Positions 52,531 to 61,938 of a DNA stretch of 64,000 nt are shown here, piece after piece. The notes below the pieces were generated by a model that saw only the letters and a program-made list of their open reading frames with translations, was not told the origin of the DNA and did not search any database. Position 1 is the first letter of the stretch. Every line of letters begins with the position of its first letter. The DNA is taken from NCBI RefSeq assembly GCF_027533625.1, contig NZ_JAQAGZ010000013.1, positions 124,001 to 188,000 on the forward strand, in the 5' to 3' direction. The position numbers and the translations under genes were made by a program. Source of the stretch: Paenibacillus gyeongsangnamensis (GTDB lineage: Bacteria; Bacillota; Bacilli; Paenibacillales; NBRC-103111).

Positions 52531-52660
52531 GATGCATAGCGCAACTGTGTGGCGGATATTCGGAAAAAAGCTCTGATACAAACCTATATTACAACGAATA
52601 ACCACCGGACTCTTAATTGAACAATTTAGTATTTCCAAATCGAGCATTTTTGCACAAACC

Positions 52661-53881
52661 TTAAGCTTTAACATAGCCAATTTTTAAGTGTGAATAAGTT
52701 AAATGTTTGTCTAAAGCAAAGGCTGCTGCTCCTAATGCACCACCAATCTCACCACAAGAAGCCTTTTTAACGGCTACATTTGCTGTTAGCGGGCTCATCG
52801 CCCGTTGATTCATCACTTGAGTAGCAACCTTTAGGTAATAATCGCATGAAGTTGGAATAGAACCACCCAAAATAATAGCTTCCGGGTTTAGTGTATTAAC
52901 TAAATTAGCCATTGCAATTCCTAAAAAAGAAGCAGCTTTTTCAACGACTTGCATACAAATCTCGTCCCCGTTATCAGCCCCAAAACCAATCTTATCGGCT
53001 CCTATAAGCTGCAAGTCATAATTAGCATCAGGGTGAATTATAGACTTTTTCCCGGAGCGAAGAAGCATGCGTATCTCTTGTTCCATAGCTGGACCTGTCG
53101 ATAATTGTTGGAGACATCCATGATTGCCGCAAGGACAAAGCGGCCCATTGGGATCGATGGTGATGTGTCCTATTTCTCCAGCTCCCCCAATAGCTCCTGA
53201 AAGTAGTTGCCGGTTATTTAGAAGGCCAGCGGCAATACCAGTACCTATACCTATATAAATTACTTGATTAAATTCTTTCCCCGCTCCAAACCTGCACTCT
53301 GCTAATCCTCGAGCACGATGTCTATTTATTACGACGGTTTGCCATCCAATTTTCTCATGTACCATTTTACTAATATCAACATCACACCAACCTAAATCAG
53401 CAGCACTATTGATGACTCCACGATGAATATCAACAAGGCCCGGCATGCCTAATCCAATTAAATTGATCAGCTTTGATTCTTGAGCTTTTATAAAGTCAGC
53501 CAAATGATCTGTTAGCGCTTCAACGACGGTTTGAGGAGAATTATCTTTTGAGGGAACTGTAACTTTATTGATTGCGTTGCCAAGTAAATCAAAAGCGCCT
53601 AATGTCCAAACTTGGTTGCTATAATCGGCACCGAGGATCATATTGGTATTTGGTGTTAATTCCAATAAAGTCGCTGGACGTCCCCCTGTTGAATACTTGG
53701 ATTCGGTTTCCTGAACGAAATTCGACTCCAATAATTCGGCAATTGTTAAAGAAATCGTTGCGCGGCTTAATCCCGTAAGCTTAGTAAGCTCAATTCTTGA
53801 AACAGGACCATTTATGCGTAAAGCTTGAATAATATTGATTTTTGCCCCTTTTTGATCTCCGTGATTATTCATTCTACTCAT
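52661..53881 (-). CDS. ROK-family transcriptional repressor (NagC/XylR type)
   Basis: The 406-residue protein has an N-terminal winged helix (GPVSRIELTKLTGLSRATISLTI) and a ROK sugar-kinase-fold domain. The zinc-site block CPCGNHGCLQQ and GIGTGIAAGLL are visible. It is divergent from the importer at 54288 and probably represses it until a sugar binds. A 9-bp inverted repeat lies directly upstream of its start. Confidence 0.92.
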   Translation of the reverse strand: MSRMNNHGDQKGAKINIIQALRINGPVSRIELTKLTGLSRATISLTIAELLESNFVQETESKYSTGGRPATLLELTPNTNMILGADYSNQVWTLGAFDLLGNAINKVTVPSKDNSPQTVVEALTDHLADFIKAQESKLINLIGLGMPGLVDIHRGVINSAADLGWCDVDISKMVHEKIGWQTVVINRHRARGLAECRFGAGKEFNQVIYIGIGTGIAAGLLNNRQLLSGAIGGAGEIGHITIDPNGPLCPCGNHGCLQQLSTGPAMEQEIRMLLRSGKKSIIHPDANYDLQLIGADKIGFGADNGDEICMQVVEKAASFLGIAMANLVNTLNPEAIILGGSIPTSCDYYLKVATQVMNQRAMSPLTANVAVKKASCGEIGGALGAAAFALDKHLTYSHLKIGYVKA

Positions 53882-53912
53882 TAGATGACTCCTTATGCAT
53901 ACTTTTCGACAA

Positions 53913-53944
53913 AAATAACAATAAAATGTTTAGGTTTGTTATTT
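53913..53944. promoter_or_regulatory. candidate ROK repressor operator
   Basis: AAATAACAA ... TTGTTATTT, perfect 9-bp arms with a 14-nt spacer, 32 bp upstream of the ROK start. Confidence 0.45.
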
Positions 53945-54113
53945 ATTTTAGAGTACACCAAATTTGTACAAAGACACAACACCTAATTGTTAAAAATCAA
54001 AAAAATAGCCGCTAAAATAAGAAAAAAGCTGATATGGCTTCCGTATGGGTCGACCTTCAGCAGAAAGTGATTTTAATGGTTCGAATATAAACCAAAATCA
54101 GTTAATTTAATTA

Positions 54114-54142
54114 TTGACATAATTGCTGCAAAAGCCTATGAT
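54114..54142 (+). promoter_or_regulatory. promoter of the sugar importer operon
   Basis: TTGACA and TATGAT with a 17-nt spacer, 145 bp upstream of the binding-protein start. Confidence 0.8.
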
Positions 54143-54154
54143 CTAAGTAACCAA

Positions 54155-54169
54155 ATGGAAGCGCTTGCT
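54155..54169 (+). promoter_or_regulatory. cre site (CcpA binding)
   Basis: ATGGAAGCGCTTGCT matches the Bacillus cre consensus WTGNAANCGNWNNCW at every position. It starts 13 nt after the -10, where CcpA blocks transcription. The importer should therefore be repressed by glucose. Apart from this, the promoter and the ROK site, the 53882-54287 gap shows nothing. Confidence 0.75.
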
Positions 54170-54287
54170 AACATAAAGCGTTATGGGTCGTGAAATTTGA
54201 AGAGGAGAGGGGATGACTTTTTCAAAAAACTTATTTGTAGTGTCTAATGTTCCGTCAAAAAACATGCAAAAGAGGAGGTAGGTTTCC

Positions 54288-56012
54288 GTGATAAGTAAAT
54301 CCTCACTCAAGTTATTTGCATCAGTGTTTATTGCTTTAACACTTATTATTGTCTCAGCATGCAGTAGTAATCCGGTTTCAAATTCCTCCGAAGCAAACCA
54401 GAATGCGGAAAAGAGCGCAAGCCAGAATGCAGATTCATCAAATTCGTCAGGATCTCAGAATCAAACAGGTAAATCAATAAACGTAACATTTTTCGCATCG
54501 CCTTCGCGGAACGTTATCGATCTAAAGACAAACTGGTTTACACAGTATGTTGAAAAGCAATTCAATCTTAAAATAAATTGGTTAATAACGCCAGCCAGTG
54601 ACGTAACAACAAAGCAACCTCTACTTTTAGGAAGCGGCGATTATCCGGAGGTATTTTGGAATGGGAACTTTTCGCCATCCGATATTTTGAAATACTCTCA
54701 GCAAGGTATTCTTATCCCTCTTAACGATTTAATTAAACAGTATGCGCCTAATGTCCAGAAAGCAATCGATACGATACCCGGATTAAAAGAGATTTCAATG
54801 GCTCCGGACGGGAACATCTATGGTCTGCCTAATTACAATTGGTGCTTTCATTGTTTCTGGTCCTCAAAATTTTGGATAAATACGAAGCTGCTCCAGGATA
54901 ATGGTTTACAGATGCCAACAACTACAGAGGAATTTGAACATGTCCTTCAAGTTTTTAAGGATAAAGGCTTGATACCGCTGACAGGTTCAGTTGATGGATG
55001 GCATCAAGACCCGACAGTCTTTTTAATGAATGCTTTTATTTATAATAATGGCACGGATTATTTAGATGTAAGTAATGGGCAAGTACGTTTTTCTCCTGCG
55101 CAGCCGGAATGGAAAGAAGGATTGCAATATATCCACGAATTGTATGCGAAAGGTTTATTGGATCAGCAAGCTTTAACTCAAAAGCAGGATATTGTTATAA
55201 GGGATCTCTCCCAGCATAAAGCAGGTGTTGTGGCTGCAGGTGGATCAAACAATGTTATTGAAAACGGCGATGCTAATCCGGAATTTAAGTATTGGCTGAG
55301 CGTTCCCCCTTTGAAAGGACCCAATGGTGTCCAATACGCTGGTTTCTTTGGTAATGCGCCTAATACCCTGACATTTGCAATTACGAATAGAGCTACAAAA
55401 GAACAAGAAATAGCTCTTATGAAACTTTTGAATTTTATTTGGACTCCTGAAGGAACCCAAATCTTAGATTTTGGACAGGAAGGAACATATTGGAAAAAGT
55501 CGAACCAAAACGAATTAGGTTTGGACGGCAAGCCTGGTTTGTTTAATACAGATTGGAATAAGTTTTATTCCGGAAACGCGCGCCAAAATGATGGATGGGA
55601 TCAAATGGGGCCTATTTTCCAATCTATGGAATGGAGGAATGGAGGGGTTGCGATTCCGCCATTCGGCCCAGGTGGTGCACAAACCTTGCTGCATTTAGAA
55701 ACAATGAGGAATTATGCCGGCCATCAACCAAAGCAGGTATATCCAGGGGCAGTTTGGATACCGGTAGATCAAAATCAACAGTATGCGATGTATAAAACCA
55801 ATATCAATAAATACGTTCAACAATGGTCAACGGAATTTATTGCTGGGACAAAATCGATTGATAAAGATTGGGCTTCGTATCTAAAAGGACTTGAGGGACT
55901 CGGATTAAAGCAATTCATCGAAATGTCGCAAAAATATATGGGTAAACCCTTTGATACGAGCAGTTTTCAATCCGATCCGAGTGTAGTCGACTACCTTTTG
56001 AAACTAAAGTGA
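54288..56012 (+). CDS. LplA-type sugar-binding lipoprotein
   Basis: The 574-residue protein has a lipoprotein signal with lipobox LIIVSAC (Cys ~residue 25), a Ser/Asn linker, then a large solute-binding domain of the LplA/YtcQ type (NVTFFASPSRNVIDLKTNWF, GDYPEVFWNGNFSPSDI). It should hold a complex sugar outside the membrane. GTG 54288 follows AGAGGAGGT. Codon use is AT-richer than the sugar genes at 8.9-17 kb. Confidence 0.9.
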   Translation: MISKSSLKLFASVFIALTLIIVSACSSNPVSNSSEANQNAEKSASQNADSSNSSGSQNQTGKSINVTFFASPSRNVIDLKTNWFTQYVEKQFNLKINWLITPASDVTTKQPLLLGSGDYPEVFWNGNFSPSDILKYSQQGILIPLNDLIKQYAPNVQKAIDTIPGLKEISMAPDGNIYGLPNYNWCFHCFWSSKFWINTKLLQDNGLQMPTTTEEFEHVLQVFKDKGLIPLTGSVDGWHQDPTVFLMNAFIYNNGTDYLDVSNGQVRFSPAQPEWKEGLQYIHELYAKGLLDQQALTQKQDIVIRDLSQHKAGVVAAGGSNNVIENGDANPEFKYWLSVPPLKGPNGVQYAGFFGNAPNTLTFAITNRATKEQEIALMKLLNFIWTPEGTQILDFGQEGTYWKKSNQNELGLDGKPGLFNTDWNKFYSGNARQNDGWDQMGPIFQSMEWRNGGVAIPPFGPGGAQTLLHLETMRNYAGHQPKQVYPGAVWIPVDQNQQYAMYKTNINKYVQQWSTEFIAGTKSIDKDWASYLKGLEGLGLKQFIEMSQKYMGKPFDTSSFQSDPSVVDYLLKLK

Positions 56013-56028
56013 TCTTTTAATCAAGGAA

Positions 56029-56075
56029 TGTACGGATGTTAAGGGGTTCGTATTTCACCCTCGAGCATCCGTACA
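56029..56075. repeat. intercistronic stem-loop between binding-protein and permease genes
   Basis: TGTACGGATG/CATCCGTACA 10-bp arms and a 27-nt loop without a T-tract. Such structures often protect or attenuate mRNA so that the binder is made in excess of the permease. Confidence 0.5.
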
Positions 56076-56097
56076 TACTAAATTGGGGGAGGATAGT

Positions 56098-57060
56098 TTG
56101 GATCTCAACAAAATAATCGTTCCATCTAAGAGGTTAGATACAAGGTTCTCTTTGAACACTTATGCTAAAAAAATAAAGAGGCATTGGCAGTTGTACCTTA
56201 TAATCGCATTGCCTTTAGCATTCTTAATAACATTCAACTACGTGCCTATGTTAGGTGTGCAAATTGCTTTTAAGAATTATTCTCCTATTAAGGGGATATG
56301 GAATAGTCCTTGGGTAGGTATGCAGCATTTTACGCTTTTCTTTAATTCGCCTTATTTTTGGCCTGTTATCAAAAACACTCTTAAAATAAGCATTTACGCT
56401 TTGCTTGTTGGAACACCGGCAACCATACTTCTCGCCCTGGCACTTAACGAAGTGAAAAATAGACGCTTTAAGCGGATCGTGCAGATGGCCACTTATGCGC
56501 CTTATTTTATATCAACCGTTGTGCTGGTGGGGATGATGGAGATCATCCTTTCTCCAACCACAGGACTCTATGGACAGTTTGCCCATGCCCTTAAGATCAG
56601 TACACCCCTAGACCTCATGGGAAGTCCTTCTGCTTTTCCCTCTCTATATGTTTGGTCCGGTGTATGGCAAGAGACCGGCTACGGCGCTGTGTTATATTTG
56701 GCAGCTTTATCTAATGTGAATCCTGAATTATACGAAGCAGCAAGAATCGACGGGGCATCGCGTCTGCAAAAAATTATCCATATTGATCTTCCGGCTATTC
56801 AATCCACCATTATCGTGCTTTTTATTTTATCAATCGGGGGGCTCCTAGGGGTGGGATTTGAAAAAGCTTTCCTCCTTCAGAATCCTCTTAATCTCAGTAC
56901 GTCAGAAATCATCGCAACCTATGTATATAAAATCGGCTTGGTGGATGCAAATTTTAGTTTTGCTGTTGCAGTAGGTTTATTTAACTCCATCATTGGATTC
57001 ATTTTAATTCTGTGTGCTAACTTTTTGGCGAAAAGATTAACCGATTCAAGTCTATTTTAA
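56098..57060 (+). CDS. LplB-type sugar ABC permease
   Basis: A 320-residue six-span permease: WQLYLIIALPLAFLITFNYVPMLGVQIAFKNY near the N-terminus and EAARIDGASRLQKIIHIDLP as the EAA loop. It pairs with the permease at 57076. TTG 56098 is preferred because GGGGGAGGA lies 5 nt upstream. No ATPase is encoded nearby, so a shared MsmX-like ATPase is likely. Confidence 0.92.
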   Translation: MDLNKIIVPSKRLDTRFSLNTYAKKIKRHWQLYLIIALPLAFLITFNYVPMLGVQIAFKNYSPIKGIWNSPWVGMQHFTLFFNSPYFWPVIKNTLKISIYALLVGTPATILLALALNEVKNRRFKRIVQMATYAPYFISTVVLVGMMEIILSPTTGLYGQFAHALKISTPLDLMGSPSAFPSLYVWSGVWQETGYGAVLYLAALSNVNPELYEAARIDGASRLQKIIHIDLPAIQSTIIVLFILSIGGLLGVGFEKAFLLQNPLNLSTSEIIATYVYKIGLVDANFSFAVAVGLFNSIIGFILILCANFLAKRLTDSSLF

Positions 57061-57075
57061 TCGGAGGAAGCCAGA

Positions 57076-57978
57076 TTGATATCAAATACGTTAATAAAAG
57101 AATCTACAGGCGATCGTGTGTTTTTGTGCATGCTTTATATTGGTTTGAGCATTATCCTTGTTCTTGTTGCCTATCCTTTAATTTACATTATAAGTTCATC
57201 TTTCAGTTCTTCGGAAGATGTCATTGGTGGCAAGGTCTGGTTGTGGCCGGTACATCCAACGCTGTACGGGTATAAGGCAGTTTTTATCTACCCAGAAGTT
57301 TGGAGCGGTTATTTGAATTCAGTAATATATACGATTTTAGGATCTTTTCTTAGTGTCATTCTGACGATATTTTTGGCCTATCCGGTATCTCGAACAACTT
57401 TTTTTGGTCGTAGATTTGTCATTTCTTTACTTTTGTTTGCCATGATTTTTCATGGAGGGCTGATACCGTTTTATTTAGTAGTAAAATCTCTAGGCATGAT
57501 CAACACCATTTGGGCGGTATTCGTCCCAACATCTCTAAACATTTTTTCGGTACTAGTCGCAAAGACCTTCTTTCAGTCCACCGTTCCAAACGAACTTTAT
57601 GAAGCTGCTCAAATTGATGGGTGCAATGATATTCGCTTTCTATTCCAGATCGTTATTCCTCTCTCTAAACCCATACTGGCTGTTTTAATTCTCTGGTCAG
57701 CTGTAGGCTTATGGAATTCTTACTTCAATGCACTTATCTTCTTAAACAACAAGTCTCTGTATCCTCTGCAACTGGTACTAAGGGAAATATTAGTGCTGAA
57801 TAACGTACAAATGCAGTCCATGAATTTGACACCTGAATTGTTAAAACGCTTTGAAGATATGAAAAACTTGTTGAAGTATTCCGTTATCGTTGTCGCTAGT
57901 GTCCCCGTCTTGATGTTATATCCCCTAGCGCAAAAATATTTTGTTCAAGGAGCCATGATTGGTTCGGTAAAGGAATAG
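57076..57978 (+). CDS. LplC/YtcP-type sugar ABC permease
   Basis: A 300-residue permease with six membrane segments, EAAQIDGCNDIRFLFQIVIP and the NNVQMQSMNLTPELLKRFEDM insertion typical of the YtcP group. TTG 57076 has CGGAGGAAG 5 nt upstream. It starts 15 bp after the stop of its partner. Confidence 0.92.
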   Translation: MISNTLIKESTGDRVFLCMLYIGLSIILVLVAYPLIYIISSSFSSSEDVIGGKVWLWPVHPTLYGYKAVFIYPEVWSGYLNSVIYTILGSFLSVILTIFLAYPVSRTTFFGRRFVISLLLFAMIFHGGLIPFYLVVKSLGMINTIWAVFVPTSLNIFSVLVAKTFFQSTVPNELYEAAQIDGCNDIRFLFQIVIPLSKPILAVLILWSAVGLWNSYFNALIFLNNKSLYPLQLVLREILVLNNVQMQSMNLTPELLKRFEDMKNLLKYSVIVVASVPVLMLYPLAQKYFVQGAMIGSVKE

Positions 57979-58013
57979 TTATTCAGGATCTGTATGAAAG
58001 GTGGAGGAACGAT

Positions 58014-59345
58014 ATGGGCCTGATTGGAAAAAATCTAATCAAGAACAACGATTTTTCAGAAGGGGTCATCGGTGAGATACCGTCATTTTGGCACGTTAAA
58101 TCCCCTAGGGGTAACCTTGCCCCTCATTTTGAATTGGTGAAGACGGAATCCGCGACGCAAGAGTTAATGATTTACGGTAACAACAATGACAACTGTGTAG
58201 GCTGCATCTATTCATCGTCATTTGTGTTACGTGCCGGAAGAACCTATCGAATGAGCGCGCAATTTCGGATCTCAGATGAGATCAACCCTTATAAAAATTT
58301 ACTTTTTGCTTTTTATTCAAAGGATTTTAATGATGGAATTTTTCAATTTACTTCAACAACAGGATTAATCGAAGGAGAAAATCGTTTCTATATTCCTGGA
58401 GATGGCGATATTACTAGTGAAATCCGTATCTATTTTAAATTAAGCGGTCATGGAAAGACTTGGATCCAGCGCATTTCTTTCGAGGAATGTGAATCCTTGC
58501 CGCCCAGAAGTGTAAAGGTAGCCTGTGTTGAAGGGAAGACGTCATTTGCAAATTGGGAGAAAGTACTGGATGTTGTCGGTCGAGAAAAGGTTGATCTGGT
58601 ACTTCTGCCCGAAACCTTCCGGAGTACAGACACTTCTCAGTCAGAACCGATCGATGGACCAAGCGCGCAATTAATGTCATCAAAAGCACGACAATACCAG
58701 ATGCATGTTGCTGGAACCTTCTATCATTTAGACCAGACGGATGGCAACCTATATAACACGGGGCTTATTTTCGATAGGAAAGGCAACCTCCTAGGAAAAT
58801 ACGATAAAAACCATCCTTTTAGCCCTGAATTATTAGATCGAGGCGTAACCCCTGGAACGGAAGTCCCAGTATTTCCCACCGATATTGGAAAAATCGGAAT
58901 GATGATTTGTTATGATAGTTGGTTTACGGATATTGCCGAACTGTTGGCGTTAAAAGGAGCCGAGATCGTTTTATTTCCGAGTGCCGGGTATTACCAAAGC
59001 ATTATGACCGCTCGAGCTTCCGATAATTGTATTCGAATTATGGCCAGCAGCCTTGGAAGCCCGTTAGGAATATGGGACACGTCTGGAGCAGAAGTCCAAA
59101 ACCCTAACGCGGATCCAACTCGGCATTCAAATTGCGACACTACGTTCCATAATGTCTATCATTTGGAAGAAGCGGGAATAAAAATTCTTTTGGCCACGCT
59201 TGATCTAAACAAATCTCCTTCCCCGCATAATTGGGGGGGGCCTATGAGATCTGCGCCGGGTGGTCGGCGCAATCGCAGGGAACAAAAGGAGTTATTATTC
59301 AACGAGATTCAAAGGGAAATTGAAAACCCGACTAGAAGGAAATAA
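58014..59345 (+). CDS. nitrilase-superfamily hydrolase with N-terminal carbohydrate-binding-like domain
   Basis: The 443-residue protein has two parts. Residues ~1-160 look like a beta-sandwich module (NLIKNNDFSEGVIGEIPSFWHV, SFVLRAGRTYRMSAQF), similar to CBM-type jelly rolls. Residues ~165-440 are a carbon-nitrogen hydrolase with Glu in LLPETF, Lys in GKYDKNHPF and Cys in MMICYDSWF. No signal peptide is visible. It probably cleaves an amide or nitrile linked to the imported sugar. The fusion and its place in a sugar-import operon are unusual. Confidence 0.85.
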   Translation: MGLIGKNLIKNNDFSEGVIGEIPSFWHVKSPRGNLAPHFELVKTESATQELMIYGNNNDNCVGCIYSSSFVLRAGRTYRMSAQFRISDEINPYKNLLFAFYSKDFNDGIFQFTSTTGLIEGENRFYIPGDGDITSEIRIYFKLSGHGKTWIQRISFEECESLPPRSVKVACVEGKTSFANWEKVLDVVGREKVDLVLLPETFRSTDTSQSEPIDGPSAQLMSSKARQYQMHVAGTFYHLDQTDGNLYNTGLIFDRKGNLLGKYDKNHPFSPELLDRGVTPGTEVPVFPTDIGKIGMMICYDSWFTDIAELLALKGAEIVLFPSAGYYQSIMTARASDNCIRIMASSLGSPLGIWDTSGAEVQNPNADPTRHSNCDTTFHNVYHLEEAGIKILLATLDLNKSPSPHNWGGPMRSAPGGRRNRREQKELLFNEIQREIENPTRRK

Positions 59346-59404
59346 GCTTATATTGAATATCAATTCGAATAATTATTCGGGTTAAAAAGGAGAGAGACGC
59401 CGTC

Positions 59405-59839
59405 ATGTTAAAAGGAATCCCGCCGATCATTTCGCCGGATTTGATCAAGATTTTGATGGAGATGGGCCACGGTGATGAAATCGTGCTGGCCGACGGCAAT
59501 TTCCCCGCAGCGGCCAACACGCAGCGACTGCTTCGCTATGACGGGCATACGATCCCGGCGCTGCTTCAGGCAATCATGCCGCTCTTTCCGCTCGATCATG
59601 CGGTGGAGCGGTCCGCGGCCGTTATGTCGCTGCTTCCTGGTGATGCGGCGCCCCCGGTGTGGGAGCGATACCGCGAGGCGATTGAGCGGGAAAAGCCGGA
59701 TTTCACGGATTTTGATTATGTGGAACGGTTCGCTTTTTACGAGCGGGCAAAGAAAGCGTATGCCATTGTGGCGACTAGCGACTCATCGTACAAAGGCAAT
59801 TTGATTTTAAAAAAAGGCGTGGTCCGTAGCGGGATATAA
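59405..59839 (+). CDS. FucU/RbsD-family sugar mutarotase
   Basis: The 144-residue protein matches FucU: LKGIPPIISPDLIKILMEMGHGDEIVLADGNFP carries the catalytic His near residue 22, and ATSDSSYKGNLILKKGV closes the site. It interconverts alpha and beta anomers of a sugar such as L-fucose in the cytoplasm. It begins a GC-richer set of genes after the nitrilase gene, 59 bp away with its own GGAGAGA ribosome site. Confidence 0.92.
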   Translation: MLKGIPPIISPDLIKILMEMGHGDEIVLADGNFPAAANTQRLLRYDGHTIPALLQAIMPLFPLDHAVERSAAVMSLLPGDAAPPVWERYREAIEREKPDFTDFDYVERFAFYERAKKAYAIVATSDSSYKGNLILKKGVVRSGI

Positions 59840-59869
59840 CACTTGAACAACATGGGGGTGTGGAATCTT

Positions 59870-60919
59870 ATGAGAATGAGAAATCTGGGCTCGTCGGGGC
59901 TTAAGGTCAGTGTGCTGGGAATGGGCTGCTGGCAGTACGGCGGGGGCAAATATTGGGGCGATCAGAACCAAAATGACGTCGATGAGGTTGTACATAAGGC
60001 TCTCGATATGGGGATCAATTATTTCGATACCGCGGAAGTCTACAACGACGGCGAGAGCGAAAGATCGCTGGGAAGCGCGCTCAAGGGCAGAAGGCATGAA
60101 GCGGTCATCGGCAGCAAAATCAGCACCTCAAACGTACATAAGGCTAGGCTCAAAAAGCATTGTGAGGACAGCCTTCGGCGGCTGCAGACGGACTACATCG
60201 ACGTATATATGCTGCATTGGCCGGTAAATCCGATTTCAGTCAAGCATTTTACGACGGATCCGGCCTTGATTGCCGTTCCGCCCAGTGTGGAGGACGTATT
60301 CGAGACGCTATTAGAGCTCAAACGGGATGGGAAAATCCGGCATATCGGCATAAGCAATCACGGTGTATTGCAGATGCGGGAGGTGCTGCAAACCGGGGCT
60401 GTGGTCGCTGCCAACGAGCTAGCTTACAGCCTGCTGTCGAGAGCAATCGAAACGGAGGTGTTGCCCTATTGCAAGGAGCAGGGCATCGGCATAATCGGGT
60501 ATATGCCGATGCAGCAGGGGCTGTTATCCGGCAAATATACCAGCCTGGACGAGTTGAAGCCTATGCAGGCGCGTTCACGACATTTCCATTACAGCCGGGG
60601 TGAAGGGACGCGGCATGGCGAGGAAGGCGCCGAAGCGGAAGTCACCGAGGCACTTCGGCAAATCCGCGAACTGGCCATAGAACTCGACATTCAGATGACG
60701 GTGCTTTCACTGGCGTGGGCCATTGCAAACGAAGGGATTTCCACCACCATTGTCGGATCGCGAAATGTGCAGCAGCTGGAGATGAATATACAAGCGGCGG
60801 AATACCAGATCACCCCGGATGTGGTAGAGCGATTAAACCGAATCACGAACCCGGTTCTGCACAAGCTAGGGACCAATCCCGATTATTATGAGAACCGGCA
60901 GAACAGCCGAATGTATTAA
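59870..60919 (+). CDS. aldo/keto reductase
   Basis: The 349-residue protein has the AKR barrel and tetrad: Asp and Tyr in YFDTAEVYNDGESE, Lys in AVIGSKI, His in YMLHWPVNP. It reduces or oxidises a sugar or polyol with NADP(H). ATG 59870 with GGGGGTG 9 nt upstream is preferred over TTG 59843. With FucU upstream and a sugar epimerase downstream, an L-fucose-like or other rare-sugar pathway is likely. Confidence 0.9.
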   Translation: MRMRNLGSSGLKVSVLGMGCWQYGGGKYWGDQNQNDVDEVVHKALDMGINYFDTAEVYNDGESERSLGSALKGRRHEAVIGSKISTSNVHKARLKKHCEDSLRRLQTDYIDVYMLHWPVNPISVKHFTTDPALIAVPPSVEDVFETLLELKRDGKIRHIGISNHGVLQMREVLQTGAVVAANELAYSLLSRAIETEVLPYCKEQGIGIIGYMPMQQGLLSGKYTSLDELKPMQARSRHFHYSRGEGTRHGEEGAEAEVTEALRQIRELAIELDIQMTVLSLAWAIANEGISTTIVGSRNVQQLEMNIQAAEYQITPDVVERLNRITNPVLHKLGTNPDYYENRQNSRMY

Positions 60920-61053
60920 CTTTGAAAGTTCATATCATGACAAAAATCAATGGGAAAAAGGTTAGAATTAAAGGAATTACAAGGGATAATCGGCTGAAAA
61001 ATGGCTGAAGCTGATATATATTCTATAACTTAATTTAAATATTGACGTAAATA

Positions 61054-61098
61054 ATTACCATGAACTAAGATAAAGGTATAATTTGCAAGCGCTTTTGG
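61054..61098 (+). promoter_or_regulatory. possible promoter with cre-like sequence
   Basis: TATAAT at 61077-61082 has only a weak -35 (TTACCA at 61055). TTGCAAGCGCTTTTGG (61083-61098) directly follows; it resembles cre but lacks the conserved final C. Confidence 0.35.
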
Positions 61099-61131
61099 AA
61101 AATCTCATGATAAGAAAGGGATGTGCGGCAA

Positions 61132-61923
61132 ATGGCTGATAATCAATTGTCTTTTTCCGTATTTACTAAACCTTGGAAAACGATGTCTATTTGGGACTTG
61201 TGCACTTTCGTGAAAGGAATGGGTTTTGACGGTGTCGAGTTTCCCCTTCGAGCTGGTTATCAGTTGGAGCCGGAGGAAGCCGCCAAGCTGCCCGAGCTCG
61301 TCCACCAATTTGCCGACCACGGGCTGAAAATATTCTGCGTCGCGAGCTCGACGGATGAGCATATTTTCGCCGGATGCGCGGAAGCGGGAATTCCGATGAT
61401 CCGGATCATGCCGCAGGTTAACCAGGAAGACGGTTATATGGCTTCCGAGAAAAAAGCGCGCCAGCAGCTCGAATCACTGCTTCCGCTTTGCGAGAAATAC
61501 GGAGTTAAGGTCGGCGCCCAGCAGCATTACGGCAATAACGTCGTCGATTCGATGGGACTTTTACATCTGCTGGGTGGGTTGAATCCGCAGCACGCGGGGG
61601 CGATTTGGGATTCGGCGCACGATTCGCTGGCTGGCCAGCAGCCGGAGTACGGGCTGGACATCGTGTGGCCTTACCTGTGCATGGTGAATTTTAAAAATGC
61701 CTATTACAAACGGGTTAACGGTCCGGAAGCGGAGCAAGCGGAGTGGAAGCGTTACTTCACCTCTGGCAGACAAGGGCTTGCCTCATGGCCGAGAGCTGCC
61801 GCATATTTGAAAAAGCGTGGCTATCAAGGGGTTATTTGTTTAACGGCCGAATACACGAACGAGCACGACGTCGACCGCTTGATCGCAGCTGACATTCAAT
61901 ACGCGCGATCGCTATTTGCCTAA
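61132..61923 (+). CDS. sugar phosphate isomerase/epimerase (xylose-isomerase-like TIM barrel)
   Basis: The 263-residue protein fits the AP-endonuclease-2/IolE-IolI-like group. Metal-ligand residues appear to lie in GVKVGAQQHYGNNVV, AGAIWDSAHDSLAG and VNFKNAYYK, with a C-terminal Glu in CLTAEYTNEHD. It probably isomerises or epimerises a sugar acid or keto-sugar. ATG 61132 is chosen on spacing to AGAAAGGG. It forms an operon with the dehydrogenase 15 bp downstream. Confidence 0.88.
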   Translation: MADNQLSFSVFTKPWKTMSIWDLCTFVKGMGFDGVEFPLRAGYQLEPEEAAKLPELVHQFADHGLKIFCVASSTDEHIFAGCAEAGIPMIRIMPQVNQEDGYMASEKKARQQLESLLPLCEKYGVKVGAQQHYGNNVVDSMGLLHLLGGLNPQHAGAIWDSAHDSLAGQQPEYGLDIVWPYLCMVNFKNAYYKRVNGPEAEQAEWKRYFTSGRQGLASWPRAAAYLKKRGYQGVICLTAEYTNEHDVDRLIAADIQYARSLFA

Positions 61924-61938
61924 AGGGGGGTCAATACG

